A stretch of 9,655 bases of DNA from Candidatus Thorarchaeota archaeon (GTDB taxonomy: Archaea; Asgardarchaeota; Thorarchaeia; Thorarchaeales; Thorarchaeaceae): NCBI GenBank assembly GCA_030638785.1, contig DAOWDY010000124.1:1-9655 (forward strand). The letters run 5' to 3'. Positions 5,207 through 9,655 of the stretch are shown here, piece by piece. Below the pieces are notes generated by a model, which saw nothing but the letters and a program-made list of their open reading frames with translations, was not told the origin of the DNA and made no database searches. Position numbers and translations under genes: made by a program. Every line of letters begins with the position of its first letter. Position 1 is the stretch's first letter.

Positions 5207-7942
5207 CTACAGATACGGAATTCCTCTTTCTTCTTTTATCGCAGCCTGTGCCGCAGCAAGTCTAGCAATTGGAAGTCTGTAAGGTGAACAGGACACATAG
5301 TCAAGTCCAATAGAATGGAAGAACTCCACTGAACGTGCTTCACCCCCGTGTTCCCCGCAGATTCCTAGCTTGATATCAGGACGAGTTTTTCTTCCACGCT
5401 CAATTGCGATTTCCATTAGTTGACCAACACCGCGTTTGTCAATGCTAACGAATGGGTCATTCTTCAACAGATGATTGTCAAGGTAGGTCGGGAGGAATGT
5501 ATCAATATCGTCTCTGCTAAAGCCAAATCCCATCTGGCTCAAGTCATTTGTCCCGAAGCTGAAGAATTCTGCACTCTCAGCCATATCTCCTGCACGCATG
5601 CAAGCTCGAGGAATCTCTATCATTGTTCCTAACATGAAATCAATTTCTAGACCGTAATCTTGTTTGACTTCTTGATATACCTCATCGACGGTCATCTTCA
5701 TAGACCTCAACTCAGCTGACCCCACAGTGACAGGAATCATGATTTCCAGCTGTACTTTCTCACCATCTTTAATGAGTTCTACAGCTGCCTCAAGAATTGC
5801 CCTTACCTGCATCTTGTAGACTTCAGGATGTGTGATACCTAGTCGCACCCCGCGATGACCCATCATGGGATTATTCTCATGGAGAGAATCACCACGTTTC
5901 TTGACTTCATCAATTTCGATATTCAGTGCATTCGCCAGACGTTCTTGCCCAATCCTGCTCTTTGGCACGAATTCGTGTAGTGGTGGATCAAGAAGTCTGA
6001 TTGTAACTGGCTTTCCATCCATGATTTCAAGAGTCGCCTTCACATCTGATTTCATGTATGGTTTGAGTTCATCCAGAGCTGCACGACGTTCTGTATTTGT
6101 AGCACTCATAATCATCTTTCGCAAAAGAAAGAGTGGCTCATCGCTTTTCTCACCATAAAACATATGCTCAGTCCGGAAAAGTCCTATCCCTTCAGCTCCA
6201 AACTCAAGGGCTTTTTTAGCATCTTCTGGAGTTTCTGCATTTGCTCTTACGCCGAGTCTTCTATGTTTATCAACCAAGGTCATGAACTCTTGCAATTGAG
6301 GATTCTTTGTTGAATCCATCATTGGGAGTTCACCTGAGTAGACCAGACCAAGCGTTCCGTTGAGCGTAAGGACATCACCTTCATTGTAGATCTTTCCATC
6401 GATTGACATCTTCTTCTCAAATGGATCAATCTCAAGTGCTCCAGCACCAACGATACAACACTTACCCCAACCACGTGTGACTAGAGCTGCATGACTTGTC
6501 ATTCCTCCACGGGCGGTCAAGAGACCAATCGCCGCACGCATTCCTTCTATATCTTCAGGGCTTGTTTCCTCTCGGATTAGGATGACTTTCTTCCCGTCGT
6601 TTGTCCATTCAACAGCATCTTCCTGAGTGAATACAATTTGGCCAACTGCACCACCAGGACCAGCTGGCAGACCTTTGGCAATAGGCTCAGCCTTAGCCTC
6701 TTCATCAGGGTCAAGGATTGGGAAAAGTAATTGACCAATTTGTTCAGGCGCTATTCTCAGAATCGCAGTCTTCTCATCAATCTGACCGTCACGTATCAGA
6801 TCCATTGCAATATTCAATGCTGCAGTAGCAGTCCGTTTTCCAACTCGATGCTGTACAAGGAAGAGCTTGTCCTGTTCAATTGTGAACTCAATGTCAAGCA
6901 TATCTCGCATTTCCTCTTCAAGGGTTTCACGAATTTTCTCGAGTTGTTTATAGATCTCAGGCATCTTCTCTTGAAGTGTTGGAAGATGTTTGTTCTGATC
7001 ATTCTTTGAATCTTCATTCATTGGGTTGGGGGTTCTGATACCAGCTACAACGTCTTCTCCTTGAGCGTTAAAGAGCATCTCACCATAGAACTTGTTGTCC
7101 CCAGTTGCAGGGTCTCTTGTGAATGCCACACCTGTTGCTGAGTCATCACCGAGGTTACCAAAGACCATAATCTGGACTGTGCAAGCTGTTCCCCACTTAT
7201 CTGGTATGTCCTCTATTCGTCGATATGCAACTGCACGTCCACCGCCCCAACTCTTGAACACCGCACCTATAGCACCCCAGAGTTGCTCCATCGGATCATC
7301 TGGAAATGGTTTTGATAATGTCTTCTCAATTCTCTCCTTGTAAAGAGTGCATAGTTCTTTCAGATCATCAACTGTCAGGTCTGTATCGTTTTGAATTCCC
7401 GCTTCTCTCTTCTTCTTTGCCAAAATCCATTCGAGCTGTTGGCGAATTCCCTGACCTTCCTCTGGTTGGATTCCTTCTGCTTTTTCCATGACAACGTCAG
7501 AGTACATAGTAATAAGTCGTCTATACGAATCATAGACAAATCTCTCATTCTTCGTGACTTCAATAAGACCTGGGATTGTTTTTGTGGTCAGACCCACATT
7601 CAATACGGTCTCCATCATACCTGGCATGCTCTGTCTAGCACCAGATCTAGTTGATACAAGTAGAGGATTCTTCGGGTCTCCAAACTTCTTATCCATTACA
7701 CCTTCTACCCATGCGAGGGACTCGAGGATCTGTTTCTTGATATCTTCAGGTAATCCTCCCTCTTTGAGGTAGATGTTACAAGCCTCGGTGGATATTGTGA
7801 GGCCTGGTGGTACTGGTAATCCCATCAGTGTTGCATCAGCAAGCGAAGCGCCCTTTCCGCCGAGGAAATTCTTCATCTCAGCATTACCGTCTGCCTGCCC
7901 AGCGCCGAATTTGTAGACGTGTTTCTTACTTTCTGCAGCCAT
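5207..7942 (-). CDS. ppdK: Pyruvate, phosphate dikinase (911 aa)
   Basis: Reversibly converts pyruvate + ATP + phosphate to PEP + AMP + diphosphate in the cytosol, linking glycolysis and gluconeogenesis. Domain order is complete. The N-terminal ATP-binding domain is about 1-370 (GGKGASLADA, STRSGARQSMPGMMETVLNVG, RRLITMYSDVVM). The swivelling phosphohistidine domain is about 425-535, with GGMTSHAALVTRGWG and catalytic His484. The C-terminal TIM barrel is about 550-905, with GIGLFRTEHMF (Arg590), MIEIPRA (Glu776), FGTNDLSQM (Asn799, Asp800), GICGEHGGE (catalytic Cys862) and YVSCSPYRLPIARLAAAQAAI. The STRSGARQSMPGMM signature and the C-terminal GICGEHGGE Cys site separate it from PEP synthase. 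Length is slightly above the usual 870-890 aa. GTGAT (7951-7947) four bases before the ATG is a fair ribosome-binding site. It is divergent from the PLP-enzyme gene, and no operon partner is visible. One oddity is VQHRVGKRT at 363-371, where QTRNGKRT is usual. Confidence 0.97.
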   Translation of the reverse strand: MAAESKKHVYKFGAGQADGNAEMKNFLGGKGASLADATLMGLPVPPGLTISTEACNIYLKEGGLPEDIKKQILESLAWVEGVMDKKFGDPKNPLLVSTRSGARQSMPGMMETVLNVGLTTKTIPGLIEVTKNERFVYDSYRRLITMYSDVVMEKAEGIQPEEGQGIRQQLEWILAKKKREAGIQNDTDLTVDDLKELCTLYKERIEKTLSKPFPDDPMEQLWGAIGAVFKSWGGGRAVAYRRIEDIPDKWGTACTVQIMVFGNLGDDSATGVAFTRDPATGDNKFYGEMLFNAQGEDVVAGIRTPNPMNEDSKNDQNKHLPTLQEKMPEIYKQLEKIRETLEEEMRDMLDIEFTIEQDKLFLVQHRVGKRTATAALNIAMDLIRDGQIDEKTAILRIAPEQIGQLLFPILDPDEEAKAEPIAKGLPAGPGGAVGQIVFTQEDAVEWTNDGKKVILIREETSPEDIEGMRAAIGLLTARGGMTSHAALVTRGWGKCCIVGAGALEIDPFEKKMSIDGKIYNEGDVLTLNGTLGLVYSGELPMMDSTKNPQLQEFMTLVDKHRRLGVRANAETPEDAKKALEFGAEGIGLFRTEHMFYGEKSDEPLFLLRKMIMSATNTERRAALDELKPYMKSDVKATLEIMDGKPVTIRLLDPPLHEFVPKSRIGQERLANALNIEIDEVKKRGDSLHENNPMMGHRGVRLGITHPEVYKMQVRAILEAAVELIKDGEKVQLEIMIPVTVGSAELRSMKMTVDEVYQEVKQDYGLEIDFMLGTMIEIPRACMRAGDMAESAEFFSFGTNDLSQMGFGFSRDDIDTFLPTYLDNHLLKNDPFVSIDKRGVGQLMEIAIERGRKTRPDIKLGICGEHGGEARSVEFFHSIGLDYVSCSPYRLPIARLAAAQAAIKEERGIPYL

Positions 7943-8197
7943 TCATATCACTGCCTACTTTTTACTAAATGCAATTCTGACCCGCACTCTTTCTATCAAT
8001 TTGAGGGAGAGTTCCTCAGAGTCAAGGATTCCCCCAAAATCGGGTCGAACAACGCTTAACGATGTTATCTTCTTAATTAAGCTCACGTTATAGGCGCAAT
8101 AATCATCAGAAATTACCAAACTTGTGTCACTCCGAAAGCCTTTTTCATGGATTGCATTGCGTAATGGACTGGCATAAAGAAAAATGAGGTTCTTGCA
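7943..8197. promoter_or_regulatory. Divergent intergenic region between ppdK and the PLP-enzyme gene
   Basis: These 255 bp must hold both promoters. On the minus strand, TTTAGTAAAAAG (near 7968-7957) is TATA-like but close to the ppdK ATG. In the + direction, GTTATAGG near 8087-8094 is a candidate TATA. Between them lie TAAC-GAT-GTTA (8057-8067) and the perfect 10-bp palindrome CTTAATTAAG (8072-8081), possible sites for a shared regulator. The remaining sequence shows no reading frame, tRNA or riboswitch-like structure that I can support. Confidence 0.35.
8186..8190 (+). promoter_or_regulatory. Ribosome-binding site GAGGT that fixes the PLP-enzyme start
   Basis: GAGGT ends 7 nt before the ATG at 8198. 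An earlier ATG at 8184 overlaps this site but reads only five codons before TGA, so 8198 is the preferred start. Confidence 0.65.
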
Positions 8198-9655
8198 ATG
8201 ATTGATTTTACCAAGAATGAAGAACAGCTAAAACGAACTATTGAACGGTGCAGAGAACGTAATATCATTATCCCAACTTTTAATCAGCTGAAGCATCCTG
8301 AGAAGTCACCGGATGCCATCAAGGAGAGTCTCAAAGGTATCGGACTCTGGGATATTACACCAGAGAACCTGTTTAGAATCACTTGGAAGAATGAACCCGT
8401 TGTAGATGGAGGGCTCTTCAAGCCAATTACTAACTACATTGAGTTACCTCCTGAGCTGACTGGTGTTGAAGCTCGCATTATCACACTCATTGGAAAATGG
8501 TTCCCAACTGGAGCGCACAAAGTTGGTGCTGCATTTGGTTGTCTAGTTCCACCACTTGTTAGTGGTCAATTCGATCCAACAAAGCACAAAGCGGTCTGGC
8601 CATCAACAGGTAATTACTGTCGAGGTGGTGCCTATGACTCAAAGCTGCTTGCCTGCGAAAGTATTGCAATCCTTCCTGAGGAGATGTCACAGGAGCGCTT
8701 TGATTGGCTAAGCAAGGTTGCAAGTGAGGTAATTGCTACACCTGGATGCGAGAGCAATGTGAAGGAGATTTACGATAAGGTCTGGGAGCTAAGAAGGACC
8801 CGTGATGATGTCTTCATTTTCAATCAATTTGCAGAATTCGGAAACTACCTCTTCCACTATGATGTAACTGCAGATGCAATGAAAGAGGTCCTCGATAAGG
8901 AATTGGGCAATCACGAGTACCGCGGCGTTTGTCTCACAACTGGTTCTGCTGGAACTATTGCTTGTGGCGATGCCATGAAACAGGCATATCCTTACTCAAA
9001 GATTGTTGCTGGGGAGGCTGTTCAGTGCCCCACGCTATGGCTCAATGGATACGGTGGTCATCGAATAGAGGGCATTGGTGACAAGCATGTCCCATGGATT
9101 CACAATGTCAAGAACTCTGACATGATTATAGCAATAGACGATAATGACCCAATGAATCTGATTAGACTCTTCAACGAACCTGCTGGAAGAAAGTATCTCT
9201 TGGAAGATATAGGAATATCAGAGGAACTAGTTTCACAATTGGATCTCTTTGGAATCTCCAGTATCGCCAATATCTTGATGAGCATCAAATTTGCACAGTA
9301 CTACGAGCTGACTGGAAATGATGTTGTTCTTACTATTGCAACAGATTCAATGGAAATGTACCAGTCACGTTTGAGAGAAGCTACGGCAGCACACGGTGAA
9401 TACACTAAGGATAACGCAGTTCGTGACTTTTACAGTCGCTTGCATGGTCAGAAGACTGACGCTATAATCGAACTTAACTACTACGACAGGAAGAGAGTTC
9501 ATCATCTCAAGTATTTCACATGGATTGAACAACAGGGATTTGAGACTGAGGAATTAAACAAGCAATGGTATGATGACAACTATTGGACCTCAATCCAGCA
9601 ATCAACTTCGAAGATCGATGAGATGATTGTTGAATTCAACGAACGAGTGGGTCTA
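8198..9655 (+). CDS. PLP-dependent fold-type II enzyme (cysteine synthase/CBS/TrpB-like), 3' end beyond window
   Basis: The frame is open from ATG 8198 to the last base, 486 codons without a stop, so the 3' end is missing. TGAHKVGAAFG (104-114) carries the probable Schiff-base Lys108; a GAHK context is typical of tryptophan synthase beta. STGNY (136-140) matches the substrate-carboxylate loop of cysteine synthases and CBS. TTGSAGTIACG (247-257) is the PLP-phosphate loop, close to GTGGT. EGIGDKHVPW (291-300) resembles the EGIG segment of cysteine synthase and CBS. ATDSMEMY (381-388) may supply the residue contacting the pyridine nitrogen. At 486+ residues it exceeds plain cysteine synthase (about 310), with an extra N-terminus of about 80 residues and a C-terminal extension rich in Tyr/Trp/Glu. 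The exact substrate cannot be read from sequence; beta-replacement or beta-elimination on an amino acid is expected for the superfamily. Not a classical TrpB, as the rest of the TrpB signature is missing. Confidence 0.9.
   Translation, partial: MIDFTKNEEQLKRTIERCRERNIIIPTFNQLKHPEKSPDAIKESLKGIGLWDITPENLFRITWKNEPVVDGGLFKPITNYIELPPELTGVEARIITLIGKWFPTGAHKVGAAFGCLVPPLVSGQFDPTKHKAVWPSTGNYCRGGAYDSKLLACESIAILPEEMSQERFDWLSKVASEVIATPGCESNVKEIYDKVWELRRTRDDVFIFNQFAEFGNYLFHYDVTADAMKEVLDKELGNHEYRGVCLTTGSAGTIACGDAMKQAYPYSKIVAGEAVQCPTLWLNGYGGHRIEGIGDKHVPWIHNVKNSDMIIAIDDNDPMNLIRLFNEPAGRKYLLEDIGISEELVSQLDLFGISSIANILMSIKFAQYYELTGNDVVLTIATDSMEMYQSRLREATAAHGEYTKDNAVRDFYSRLHGQKTDAIIELNYYDRKRVHHLKYFTWIEQQGFETEELNKQWYDDNYWTSIQQSTSKIDEMIVEFNERVGL

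Noticed and set aside
7391..7654. 87-aa ORF and several others antisense to ppdK
   Set aside because: They are shadows of the strongly supported ppdK frame and have no domain-like content.
8040..8056. GGGTCGAAC resembling a tRNA T-loop
   Set aside because: The flanking bases do not form a T-stem, and no acceptor, D or anticodon arms can be built around it.

Overview
This window looks archaeal and is probably from an Asgard-type archaeon, with a Thorarchaeia-like lineage as the best guess. The reasons are TATA-box-like elements close to start codons, N-glycosylation-sequon-rich secreted proteins with one C-terminal membrane anchor, a small zinc-ribbon/two-helix membrane protein, and central metabolism using pyruvate phosphate dikinase. 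Base composition is moderately AT-rich by eye. The lineage call is inference; no marker gene is present.

Bases 1-5153 are an accessory-looking surface-protein locus on the + strand. It holds three paralogous type I membrane proteins: a C-terminal fragment ending at 784, a complete 461-aa protein (985-2370) and a complete 501-aa protein (3648-5153). They share a module order: signal peptide, a PPC-like beta domain, an FnIII-like beta domain with a WxxxDxN...S.D.G pattern, an optional extra Ig-like domain, one transmembrane helix and a short basic tail. A fourth copy survives only as a signal-peptide-encoding stub at 2477-2684. The 461-aa gene and the stub share a conserved 80-bp upstream module at identical spacing from the ATG, which points to tandem duplication that carried the promoter region along. 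Between the stub and the 501-aa gene lies a 190-aa zinc-ribbon plus two-TM protein, preceded by clustered inverted repeats.

Bases 5207-9655 are metabolic. A full-length pyruvate phosphate dikinase (ppdK, minus strand) converges on the surface-protein gene, with a hairpin between the two stops. Divergent from ppdK, across 255 bp of intergenic DNA, starts a fold-type II PLP-dependent enzyme (OASS/CBS/TrpB superfamily) that runs off the window end after 486 codons with no stop.

The most interesting part is the surface-protein array with its duplicated cis-module, decayed copy and domain gain or loss. I see no CRISPR array, RNA gene, intact transposase or recognisable defence system. All functional statements are from reading motifs; no searches were run.
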